From: UBA9337 sp036584565
Lineage (GTDB): Bacteria; Patescibacteriota; Minisyncoccia; Moranbacterales; UBA9337
Reading direction: 5' to 3'
NCBI GenBank assembly: GCA_036584565.1
Contig: JAZHDF010000003.1
Location: 1 to 8,692, forward strand
Length of the DNA: 8,692 bases
Within the stretch, counting starts at the first letter, position 1; each line of letters starts with the position of its first letter. A model generated the notes under the pieces. It had not been told where the DNA came from. It worked only from the letters and a program-made list of their open reading frames with translations, and did no database searches. This document shows positions 1 through 6,913 of the stretch, piece by piece. The translations under genes and the position numbers were made by a program.

Positions 1-63
1 CAAATTGCAGATAAATTAAGTATATTTGATTTTGATGTAGTACAAGTGCTTTTGATAGTTTAA
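1..63 (+). CDS. C-terminal tail of an unidentified upstream gene (partial)
   Basis: The first reading frame is open from base 1 to a TAA at 61-63 and gives 20 residues ending in a hydrophobic tail (FDVVQVLLIV). The other two forward frames hit stops within the first 20 bases, so if an upstream + strand gene enters the window it must use this frame. The piece is too short to assign a family. The promoter proposed for the next gene overlaps its last codons, which fits tight packing. It could also be non-coding sequence that is open by chance. Confidence 0.4.
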   Translation, partial: QIADKLSIFDFDVVQVLLIV

Positions 64-80
64 AATATCTTTTTTAAAAT
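52..80 (+). promoter_or_regulatory. sigma70-type promoter for the GH130 gene pair
   Basis: A -35-like TTGATA at 52-57 and a -10-like TAAAAT at 75-80 are separated by 17 bases, the optimal spacing. The predicted transcription start is near 87, giving a leader of about 16 bases before the ATG at 103. The arrangement matches the promoter before uvrA (same TAAAAT hexamer, similar leader length), which raises confidence. The region is AT-rich, so chance matches are easy. Confidence 0.5.
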
Positions 81-93
81 AAAAAATGTCTTA

Positions 94-108
94 AAATAAA
101 ATATGTTT
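94..108 (+). promoter_or_regulatory. SD-less translation initiation context shared by both GH130 genes
   Basis: The 15 bases around this start (ATG at 103) are identical to 2028-2042 around the start of the next gene. There is no purine-rich Shine-Dalgarno motif in either; the leader is A-rich with a central T. The match may reflect the duplication that made the gene pair or a preferred A-rich initiation region. Confidence 0.45.
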
Positions 109-2025
109 AAAAAAATGACGGGCTTTTTTAATAAATCTTTCCTTTTGAAAAAGGCGTCCTCAAAAAAAACTTCTTCCGAAAAATCCGTCGTCGATTCAAA
201 AAATAAAGTCGAGAAGATAAGATTTTTGAAAGTTTTTTTATTGGGCAATCAGCCTCATATTCTTTTTTTGAAAAACAAGGGTTATTATATAAAAAGTCTC
301 AAAGAAAAAGGTTTTTATAAAAGAGCCAGAAAAATAAGTCTGAAAAATAATTTCGGTTATGATGTAACCAAAAAAGAGTTGTTTGATTTAAATTTGATTG
401 AGGAGGGTTTAAATTTGATTTTGACTTATCGCAGGGAATATAACAAAAAGAAAATCACTCTTTTTGCCAATTCGATCGACGGATTAAATTTCAAGGAGAT
501 AACAACAGTCAAAGCAATCGAGGGGCCGTTGGTTTTTATCAAGAAAGATTATTCGTCGGGAGAATTTTCCGCTTATATCGGAGATAATTTTGTTTATTAC
601 GGTCAATCCGTCTCTCCGAGCAACTGGTTGATCGCCAAGGGGCATGTCCTGACTCCGCGACAAAAGTTTTTTGACGCCGATAGATTGAAATTAATAAATG
701 TTTTTGTTTTGCCGGAGGGTAATTTTATTTTATACGACGCTTCCTTTCGGGAGGGTGAACATTTTCGCGTCCAGTTGGGCGGAGCTCTCTTTTCGGCTGA
801 TAATCCGCAGGAGCTGAAGTGGCGTTCGGAAAGACCGATTTGGGAACAGAGTTTGGCGGGGGCGGAGGTGGAGAGTTTTTCTCCGTTGGGAGCTTTTTGT
901 TTAAAGAATAAAATAAAAGTTTATTTTGAAGTGAACGGAAATTTGACAGTAGTCGATTTGGCGCTTCCCAAATTCGAGCCGGATAAAAAAATAAATGTAT
1001 TGGAACGTCATCAAGGTAACCCGATTCTCACTCCCAAAAAAGAAAATAAATGGGAATCAAAAGCGGTTTTTAATGCGGCAGCCATTTATGCCGAAAACAG
1101 ATTTCATTTGATTTATCGGGCCTTGGGCGAAGACGATGTTTCAACTTGGGGTTACGCTTCAAGTTCGGACGGAATTAATTTTGATACAAGGAGTGACTAT
1201 CCGATATATTTTCCCAAGGAAAAATTCGAAGGAGTTGTGGGCGAAAAATATCTTCCATGTTCCCATCCGGCAGTGTATGAATCGGGCGGTGGGTGTAATG
1301 GCGGATGCGAGGATCCGAGGATGACTCGAATCGGGGATAAAATTTATGTCACTTATGTGGCTTATAACGGATATGAGGTGCCCGGTGTGGCGGTTATTTC
1401 CATAAAGCATCAAGACTTTATCAATAATAAGTGGAATTGGAGCAAAGCCAGATTGATATCCAAGCCGGGACAAATTCAAAAAAATTGGATGATTTTTCCG
1501 GAGAAGATCGGCGGACGTTTCGCAATTTTACACAGCATTTCCCCTAAAATAATGATCGATTACTTCGATAATTTGGATGAGAAAAAAATTTATATCGAAA
1601 AAAGTTTTCGCCAAACCGATACTCAGGAGAATCGTTGGGATAATATTGTTCGAGGGGCGGGCGCTCCTCCGATAAAAACCAAATACGGTTGGTTGTTGTT
1701 TTACCATGCTATGGACAAAAAAGACCCCAATCGGTATAAGATCGGAGCGATGATTTTGGATTATAAGGAGCCGGAGACGGTTTTGTATCGGTCGCGTTTT
1801 CCCATTTTGGAGCCGGACGAAAAATATGAAAACGAGGGTTTTAAGGCGGGAGTGGTTTATGTTTGCGGGGCAGTGGTGGAAAAAGGAATTTTGTATATTT
1901 ATTACGGGGGAGCGGATATGGTAATGTGTGCGGCGACAGCTAAATTGGATGATTTTTTAGAGCGCTTAACTTCGGACAAAAAAACCGTTTTGAAAAAAAT
2001 AAAATTAAAGACTAAACAAAATTAA
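103..2025 (+). CDS. GH130-family glycoside phosphorylase/hydrolase-like protein with degenerate N-terminal propeller
   Basis: This 640-residue protein has three parts. Residues 1-38 are a Lys/Ser-rich leader without a signal peptide. Residues about 39-295 resemble a worn propeller: LTYRR near 107-111 followed by SIDGLNF at 124-130 echoes the YRA...SSDGINF pairing of GH130 modules. Residues about 298-630 are a GH130 module: RHQGNPILTP from 302, WESKAVFNAAA, LIYRALGED, GCEDPR at 401-406, FPEKIGG, GAPPIKTKYGWLLFYHA and a terminal IYYGGAD. In characterised GH130 enzymes, which phosphorolyse or hydrolyse beta-mannosides, the general acid is the Asp of the EDPR segment, here D404. The His-Arg pair typical after FPEK-xxGKY reads H477-S478 here, so phosphate or substrate handling may be altered. 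A GH130 module is usually about 300-350 residues, so this protein is about twice normal size. The ATG at 103 fits the promoter; an ATG at 115 is an alternative. The fold is secure; substrate and activity are not. Confidence 0.85.
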   Translation: MFKKMTGFFNKSFLLKKASSKKTSSEKSVVDSKNKVEKIRFLKVFLLGNQPHILFLKNKGYYIKSLKEKGFYKRARKISLKNNFGYDVTKKELFDLNLIEEGLNLILTYRREYNKKKITLFANSIDGLNFKEITTVKAIEGPLVFIKKDYSSGEFSAYIGDNFVYYGQSVSPSNWLIAKGHVLTPRQKFFDADRLKLINVFVLPEGNFILYDASFREGEHFRVQLGGALFSADNPQELKWRSERPIWEQSLAGAEVESFSPLGAFCLKNKIKVYFEVNGNLTVVDLALPKFEPDKKINVLERHQGNPILTPKKENKWESKAVFNAAAIYAENRFHLIYRALGEDDVSTWGYASSSDGINFDTRSDYPIYFPKEKFEGVVGEKYLPCSHPAVYESGGGCNGGCEDPRMTRIGDKIYVTYVAYNGYEVPGVAVISIKHQDFINNKWNWSKARLISKPGQIQKNWMIFPEKIGGRFAILHSISPKIMIDYFDNLDEKKIYIEKSFRQTDTQENRWDNIVRGAGAPPIKTKYGWLLFYHAMDKKDPNRYKIGAMILDYKEPETVLYRSRFPILEPDEKYENEGFKAGVVYVCGAVVEKGILYIYYGGADMVMCAATAKLDDFLERLTSDKKTVLKKIKLKTKQN

Positions 2026-2036
2026 ATAAATAAAAT

Positions 2037-3935
2037 ATGTTTTATGTAAAAAGATCAGCGCATAATCCGATTTTGGCGCCGGATGTTGAAAACCACTGGG
2101 AGAGCACGGCGGTTTTTAATGGGTGTCCTGTTAAAAGAGGTTTGGGAATCGATATTGTTTATCGAGCTATTTCGGAAAAAAAGAATGTCGGAGGTCATCA
2201 AATAAATTTGTCCGTTGTCGGACATGCCACATCTTCCGATGGAATAAGATTCAAAAAGAGAAGTGAGCTGATTTTACCGGAAGAAGATTGGGAGTCTTTC
2301 GGTTGTGAGGATCCGCGCATTACCAAAATGGACGGAAAGTATTATATTTTTTATACCGCTCTTTCAGGCTATCCTTTTTCGAAAGAAAATATCAAGGTGG
2401 GCTTGGCGATTTCCAAAAATCTAAAAAAAATTGACGAAAAACATTTAATCACTCCTTTTAATGCCAAAGCGATGTCCTTATTTCCGGAAAAAGTAAACGG
2501 AAAATTGACCGCGGTTTTGACAATTGATACGGACAATCCGCCTTCTAAAATTTGTATTGTTCAATTTGAAAAGGAATCTGATATGTGGTCGGAAAAATAT
2601 TGGCAAAAAATATATCAAAACATTGACAAATACACTATTAATTTAACCAGGGGGACGGACGACCATGTTGAAATCGGCGCTCCGCCGATTAAGACCAAAG
2701 ACGGCTGGCTATTTGTGTATTCGCATGTTTATAATTATTTTAGTGAGGAAAAAGTTTTCGGCGTAGAAGCTTTTTTGACTGATTTAAACGAACCCACTAA
2801 AATTATTAAAAGAACTACCGAGGCTTTTTTGACTCCGGAGACTAATTATGAATTGCACGGGCAGGTGGATAACATCGTTTTTCCGAGCGGAGCCATGATT
2901 ATCGGCGATAAATTGAGGATTTATTACGGGGGCGCGGATACGGTTTGCGCTTGCGCCGAGCTGAAGCTTGATCTTTTATTGGGGGCGATCGATAAAGAAA
3001 AACGAGATAAAATTGTCAAACGCTATGAAGGTAATCCTATTTTGGCGCCGGATAAAGAAACTCGTTGGCGGTCTCTGGCGATTTTTAATCCGGCCGCCAT
3101 TGAATTGGGGGGTAAGATTCATATTCTCTATCGAGCGATGTCGGACGATAACACTTCTTATGTAGGGTATGCTTCAACCAAAGACGGTTTTACTATTTTG
3201 GAAAATTTGCCCGAGCCGATTTATTGGCCAAGAAAAGATTTCGAAGGTAAAGGGATACCCGGCGGAAATACCGGCTGCGAAGACCCTCGGGTGGTAAGAG
3301 TAGGGGATAAAATATATATGTTTTACACCGCTTATAACGGAGTGGATTCTCCCAAGGTGGCAATCAGCTCGATAAATATTAAAGATTTTTTGGCAAAAAA
3401 TTGGAATTGGAGCGAACCGATTATTGTTTCGCCCGAAAAAGAGTGGGATAAAGACGCTTGTATTATTCCCAAAAAAATAAAAGGAAAATACTATATGATT
3501 CATCGTCTGGGTTCGAGTATTTGTGTTGATTATCTCGATTCTTTGGATTTTTCGGAAAAAAGAGTTCAGGAATATATAAAATTATTATCTCCTCGCAACG
3601 GGATGTGGGACTCCTTCCGAATCGGCTTGTCGACTCCTCCGATAGAAACCAAAAAAGGCTGGTTGTTGCTTTATCACGGAGTAAATGACGGAGTTTATAA
3701 ATTGGGAGTGGCCTTGTTGGACAAAAAAAATCCCGAAGACCTTATTACCAGAACTTCTTATCATATTATGGAGCCGGAAACGGATTATGAAATTAACGGT
3801 ATTGTAAAGAACGTTGTTTTTCCTTGCGGAACAGTGGTGAGAAGGGGAGTAATCTATATTTATTATGGCGGAGCGGATAAGGTTTTAGGAGTGGCTACCG
3901 TAAAGATTAAGGATATTTTGAGGATGTTGGCGTAA
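2037..3935 (+). CDS. tandem two-module GH130 glycoside phosphorylase-like protein
   Basis: This 632-residue protein consists of two complete GH130 five-bladed propeller modules in a row. Module A (about 1-315) has AHNPILAP, WESTAVFNG, VYRAIS, GCEDPR at 89-94 (D92 as putative general acid), FPEKVNGK, GAPPIKTKDGWLFVYSH and IYYGGAD. Module B (about 326-632) has YEGNPILAP, WRSLAIFNPAA, LYRAMSDD, GCEDPR at 413-418 (D416), IPKKIKGKYYMIHR with H489-R490, TPPIETKKGWLLLYHG and IYYGGAD. Module B is closest to the usual GH130 pattern; module A has Leu-Thr where His-Arg is expected and YSH instead of YHG. Characterised GH130 proteins normally have one module and oligomerise, so a tandem chain could mimic an obligate dimer. 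No signal peptide or membrane segment is seen, so it is probably cytoplasmic, as expected for a phosphorylase. It starts 11 bases after the previous stop, in a different frame, and a terminator follows it. Beta-mannoside phosphorolysis is a family-based inference. Confidence 0.87.
   Translation: MFYVKRSAHNPILAPDVENHWESTAVFNGCPVKRGLGIDIVYRAISEKKNVGGHQINLSVVGHATSSDGIRFKKRSELILPEEDWESFGCEDPRITKMDGKYYIFYTALSGYPFSKENIKVGLAISKNLKKIDEKHLITPFNAKAMSLFPEKVNGKLTAVLTIDTDNPPSKICIVQFEKESDMWSEKYWQKIYQNIDKYTINLTRGTDDHVEIGAPPIKTKDGWLFVYSHVYNYFSEEKVFGVEAFLTDLNEPTKIIKRTTEAFLTPETNYELHGQVDNIVFPSGAMIIGDKLRIYYGGADTVCACAELKLDLLLGAIDKEKRDKIVKRYEGNPILAPDKETRWRSLAIFNPAAIELGGKIHILYRAMSDDNTSYVGYASTKDGFTILENLPEPIYWPRKDFEGKGIPGGNTGCEDPRVVRVGDKIYMFYTAYNGVDSPKVAISSINIKDFLAKNWNWSEPIIVSPEKEWDKDACIIPKKIKGKYYMIHRLGSSICVDYLDSLDFSEKRVQEYIKLLSPRNGMWDSFRIGLSTPPIETKKGWLLLYHGVNDGVYKLGVALLDKKNPEDLITRTSYHIMEPETDYEINGIVKNVVFPCGTVVRRGVIYIYYGGADKVLGVATVKIKDILRMLA
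2064..2084 (+). repeat. module-start repeat, copy 1
   Basis: These 21 bases encode NPILAPD at the start of module A and match 3033-3053 at the start of module B at 20 of 21 positions. They mark the two modules as products of internal duplication. The match is better than in the surrounding sequence, so the segment may also have been homogenised by conversion. Confidence 0.6.
3033..3053 (+). repeat. module-start repeat, copy 2
   Basis: Second copy of the 21-base segment at 2064-2084, differing at one base (third position of the Pro codon). It encodes the same NPILAPD motif at the start of module B. Confidence 0.6.
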
Positions 3936-3964
3936 TACCCGAAAATAAGAATTTTTTCAAAAAG

Positions 3965-3997
3965 ATTCTCGGATTAAAACGAGAATTTTTTTGTTTT
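3965..3997 (+). terminator. intrinsic terminator after the GH130 pair
   Basis: A perfect 7-bp stem (ATTCTCG at 3965-3971 with CGAGAAT at 3980-3986) and an 8-base loop are followed directly by a T-tract at 3986-3997 broken by a single G. Upstream A residues can extend the stem with the T-tract. It starts 30 bases past the stop of the second GH130 gene, so it ends that transcription unit and isolates uvrA. Confidence 0.82.
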
Positions 3998-4013
3998 GAC
4001 CCCAATAAGCAAG

Positions 4014-4036
4014 AAGAGTCAAGATTGGACACTCTT
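4014..4036. promoter_or_regulatory. inverted repeat over the uvrA -35, candidate operator
   Basis: AAGAGT at 4014-4019 and ACTCTT at 4031-4036 are perfect 6-bp arms around an 11-base centre that contains the TTGGAC -35 hexamer (4025-4030). The arms lie about two helical turns apart from outer edge to outer edge, a geometry suited to a dimeric repressor. It does not match the E. coli or Bacillus LexA boxes. Arms this short occur by chance, so the call rests mostly on position. Confidence 0.3.
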
Positions 4037-4054
4037 TAAAAATCGTGCTAAAAT
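4025..4054 (+). promoter_or_regulatory. uvrA promoter with extended -10
   Basis: TTGGAC at 4025-4030 and TAAAAT at 4049-4054 are separated by 18 bases. A TG dinucleotide one base before the -10 (4046-4047) gives an extended -10 element. The predicted start is near 4061, leaving a leader of about 18 bases before the ATG at 4079. The promoter sits just after the terminator of the preceding unit. Confidence 0.62.
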
Positions 4055-4078
4055 TTTTAATTAGATAACACCTAAAAA

Positions 4079-6913
4079 ATGAATCGTCGAATCGGCGCAA
4101 TTCAGCAAAAAAAAATGAAAAGCAAAACTTCGAAAAACAAAAACAAAAAAAATTTCATCTTGGTTAGGGGCGCTCGAGCTAATAATCTCAAGAATATCGA
4201 TATCGATATTCCCAAAAATAAATTTGTAGTGGTTACCGGTCTTTCCGGCAGCGGAAAATCTTCCTTGGCTTTTGATACGGTTTTTGTGGAAGGCAATCGA
4301 AGGTATGTGGAAGGAATGAGTTCTTTTGCGCGAAGTTTTTTGGACATAGCCTCCAAACCCGATGTGGACTCGATTGAAAACTTGAGTCCTCCGATTTCAA
4401 TTGATCAAAAAAGTGTAATCAGGAGCCCGCGCTCAACGGTGGGAACTCTGACTGAGATTTACGATTATTTAAGAATTCTTTTCGCCAATTTTGGAGAATC
4501 GCATTGTCCGAATTGCAATGCCTTGATGAATAAGAAAAGCAATAAAGATATTTTGTTGGAAATAAAGAAAATGCCCCCTAAAACAATGTTGGTGATTATG
4601 GCGCCGTATGGAAAAAAGGAAAAAGGCCTTATTGAAACCATCAATCAAATCGGTCAATTGGGATATGCGCGCGTGCGAGCAGGAGGGAAAATAATGACAA
4701 TTGCCGAGGCTTTGAATTTTTCTTCCAATAACGATATTGAAGGAGAAGTTGATATTGTTATTGATAGACTAATTTTGGAGAGCAAGGATAAAGATGAAGA
4801 GAGGATAATGGATTCAATCGAAACAGCGATGAAGGTTGGAGGCGGGTCATTGCGCTTAATGTTGGATAACAAAGAAACTGTTTCTTATAATCGAGATTTC
4901 TTTTGCGAAAAATGTCAGATAAAAATAAAAGAAATCACTCCGCGCCATTTTTCTTTTAATAATCCGGAGGGTGCTTGCATTGAATGCTCGGGGCTGGGTC
5001 TTAAGATGAAAATTTCAAGCGAGTTGGTTATTCCCAACAAGAAGCTTTCTTTAGCGGAGGGGGCCGTTAAACCTTGGGGCAGTGTCGGTGGGAGAAATGG
5101 AAATACCGGCCAAGGAATGCAACTCTTGGAGGCTTTATCGAGAAAACTTAAATTTTCGCTAAATGTTCCGGTAAATAAAATCCCTTCTAAAAAATTGGAA
5201 ATCATCCTTTATGGAGATGAGAATTACGATTTTAGCGGGGTGATTAATTTAATGGAAGAAAAATATAAAAATACCAAATCAGATCACACTCGAAGCGAGA
5301 TAGAAAAATATATGGTAAGTGAAGTTTGTCCGGCCTGTCAAGGCAAGCGTTTAAAAAAAGAGTTTCTAAATGTTTTATTGGACGGTAAATCGATTGATGA
5401 TTGGGTCAGTTTGGATATCGATTCCTTGGCGGCTTATTTGGAGAGTTTAAAAATTAATCAAACTCAAGATAAAATAATCGGCGCTTTAATGAAGGAAATT
5501 GGCGGGCGATTGGAAATATTGCAAAAAGTCGGTTTGGGATATCTGAGTTTGTCTCGAGGAACGCAGACTATTTCGGGCGGAGAAGCGCAGAGAATAAGAT
5601 TGGCTACTCAGATAAAATCGAAATTGACCGGAATAATTTATGTTTTGGACGAACCCTCAATCGGCTTACATAGTCGAGATAACAAGCGCTTGATTGAAAC
5701 CATTAAATCTCTACGGGACCGAGACAATTCCTTGATTGTTGTCGAACATGATAGGGATTTTATTAAAAATTCGGATTGGGTTATCGATATGGGTAAGGGC
5801 GCAGGAGAAGAAGGCGGTGAGGTTATTTTTAACGGTACGGTAGAAAAGTTACTAAAAAGCAAAACCGATACCGCTCAATATATTAATGAGAAGAAGAAAG
5901 TTTTTGAGCGAAAAATAAGTCGCAAAAATCCGGATAAATTTTTGGAGGTGATCGATGCTCGGGAGAATAATCTTAGAAATATTTCAGTAGCTTTCCCATT
6001 AGAGCGTCTGGTGGTGGTCTGCGGAGTGTCCGGCAGCGGAAAATCGACTTTGGTTAATGATATTTTGGCACGAGCTTTGAGTAAGCATTTTTACAAATCA
6101 AAGGCTAAGCCGGGAAAACATAAATTTTTAAAAGGTTTAAAAAATATTAATAAAGTTGTCAATGTAACTCAGTCACCGATTGGCAAAACGCCTCGCTCCA
6201 ATGCAGCCACTTATACCGGAGTTTTTTCGCATATTCGAGAATTGTTTGCCCAAACCGAAGAGGCTCAAAATAGGGGCTACACCGCCAGTCGCTTTAGTTT
6301 TAATATGAAGGGCGGGCGCTGCGAAGTTTGCCAAGGAGACGGAAAAAAGAAAATCGAGATGCATCTTTTGCCGGATATGTATGTTGAGTGCGAGACTTGT
6401 GAAGGTTCTCGTTATAATAAAAAAACTTTGGAAATTGAATTCCAAGGGGCCAATATTGCCGAAGTCTTGGAGATGAGTGTGAGTTATGCTTTGCGATTTT
6501 TCAAGAAACACGCTCTTATTTATGAAAAGCTCAAGATAATGGAAGAGGTCGGATTGGGATATTTAAAATTGGGGCAAAGCGCCATCGAACTTTCCGGCGG
6601 GGAGGCCCAGCGAATCAAATTAGCCACCGAGTTGGCTCGAAAATCGACGGGTAAAACTTTGTATATTTTGGATGAGCCGACAGTGGGTTTGCATTTTGAC
6701 GATATTCGAAAATTGCTCAATGTTTGTGACGCTTTGGTGGAAAAAGGTAATTCGGTTTTAATTGTCGAGCATAATACGGATGTCATCAAGGGTGCCGATT
6801 GGGTTATCGAGATGGGTCCCGAGGGGGGCAAGTCTGGCGGACAGGTTATTTTTGAAGGTATCCCGGATAAACTTAAAAGCAAAAAAAATAGTCCGACCGG
6901 TAAATTTTTATAA
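4079..6913 (+). CDS. uvrA: UvrABC excinuclease subunit A
   Basis: UvrA is the damage-sensing ATPase of nucleotide excision repair; it dimerises, loads UvrB on lesions and acts in the cytoplasm on DNA. At 944 residues it is full length (E. coli UvrA is 940). Two ABC ATPase units are complete. The first has Walker A GLSGSGKS at 54-61 (K60), signature ISGGEAQR from 498 and Walker B VLDEP from 522 (D524, E525). The second has Walker A GVSGSGKST at 649-657 (K655), signature LSGGEAQR from 838 and ILDEP from 863 (D865, E866). Cysteine pairs fit the family zinc sites: C276/C279 with C300/C303, C417/C420, and C748/C751 with C771/C774, the last being the C-terminal finger involved in damaged-DNA binding. 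The region after CPNC at 143-146 matches the UvrB-interaction part. The ATG at 4079 fits the promoter; one at 4115 (codon 13) is possible. The first 25 residues are unusually Lys-rich. No uvrB or uvrC is in the window. No SD motif precedes the start. Confidence 0.98.
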   Translation: MNRRIGAIQQKKMKSKTSKNKNKKNFILVRGARANNLKNIDIDIPKNKFVVVTGLSGSGKSSLAFDTVFVEGNRRYVEGMSSFARSFLDIASKPDVDSIENLSPPISIDQKSVIRSPRSTVGTLTEIYDYLRILFANFGESHCPNCNALMNKKSNKDILLEIKKMPPKTMLVIMAPYGKKEKGLIETINQIGQLGYARVRAGGKIMTIAEALNFSSNNDIEGEVDIVIDRLILESKDKDEERIMDSIETAMKVGGGSLRLMLDNKETVSYNRDFFCEKCQIKIKEITPRHFSFNNPEGACIECSGLGLKMKISSELVIPNKKLSLAEGAVKPWGSVGGRNGNTGQGMQLLEALSRKLKFSLNVPVNKIPSKKLEIILYGDENYDFSGVINLMEEKYKNTKSDHTRSEIEKYMVSEVCPACQGKRLKKEFLNVLLDGKSIDDWVSLDIDSLAAYLESLKINQTQDKIIGALMKEIGGRLEILQKVGLGYLSLSRGTQTISGGEAQRIRLATQIKSKLTGIIYVLDEPSIGLHSRDNKRLIETIKSLRDRDNSLIVVEHDRDFIKNSDWVIDMGKGAGEEGGEVIFNGTVEKLLKSKTDTAQYINEKKKVFERKISRKNPDKFLEVIDARENNLRNISVAFPLERLVVVCGVSGSGKSTLVNDILARALSKHFYKSKAKPGKHKFLKGLKNINKVVNVTQSPIGKTPRSNAATYTGVFSHIRELFAQTEEAQNRGYTASRFSFNMKGGRCEVCQGDGKKKIEMHLLPDMYVECETCEGSRYNKKTLEIEFQGANIAEVLEMSVSYALRFFKKHALIYEKLKIMEEVGLGYLKLGQSAIELSGGEAQRIKLATELARKSTGKTLYILDEPTVGLHFDDIRKLLNVCDALVEKGNSVLIVEHNTDVIKGADWVIEMGPEGGKSGGQVIFEGIPDKLKSKKNSPTGKFL
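4192..4211. repeat. 20-bp perfect palindrome inside uvrA
   Basis: The 20 bases are their own reverse complement, with centre at 4201/4202. They fall in the codons for the N-I-D-I-D-I-P segment, which is typical UvrA sequence, so the palindrome arises partly from alternating ATC and GAT codons. No function is known to me. Confidence 0.5.

Larger units (their letters stand above)
3936..4078 (+). other. intergenic region between the GH130 pair and uvrA
   Basis: The longest gap in the window (143 bases). It holds, in order, a T-rich segment that can compete with the terminator stem (3948-3957), the terminator, an inverted repeat, and the uvrA promoter and leader. I see no small gene or RNA structure beyond these. 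Confidence 0.6.

Noticed and set aside
86..94. Mini-ORF ATG-TCT-TAA before the first GH130 gene
   Set aside because: A two-codon frame lying at the predicted transcription start would hardly be translated; AT-rich sequence makes such frames common.
1159..1479. Minus-strand open frame of 106 residues inside the first GH130 gene
   Set aside because: It lies wholly opposite conserved GH130 coding sequence, including the EDPR region, and its translation shows no family features.
2023..2039. The two GH130 genes as one gene split by a frameshift
   Set aside because: The second gene starts at a natural module boundary with its own initiation context, the first ends in a Lys-rich tail after a complete module, and the 11-base gap contains no coding continuity.
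6173..6882. Two minus-strand open frames (112 and 120 residues) opposite the end of uvrA
   Set aside because: They mirror conserved zinc-finger and ABC-signature codons of uvrA; low stop density opposite biased codons explains them.
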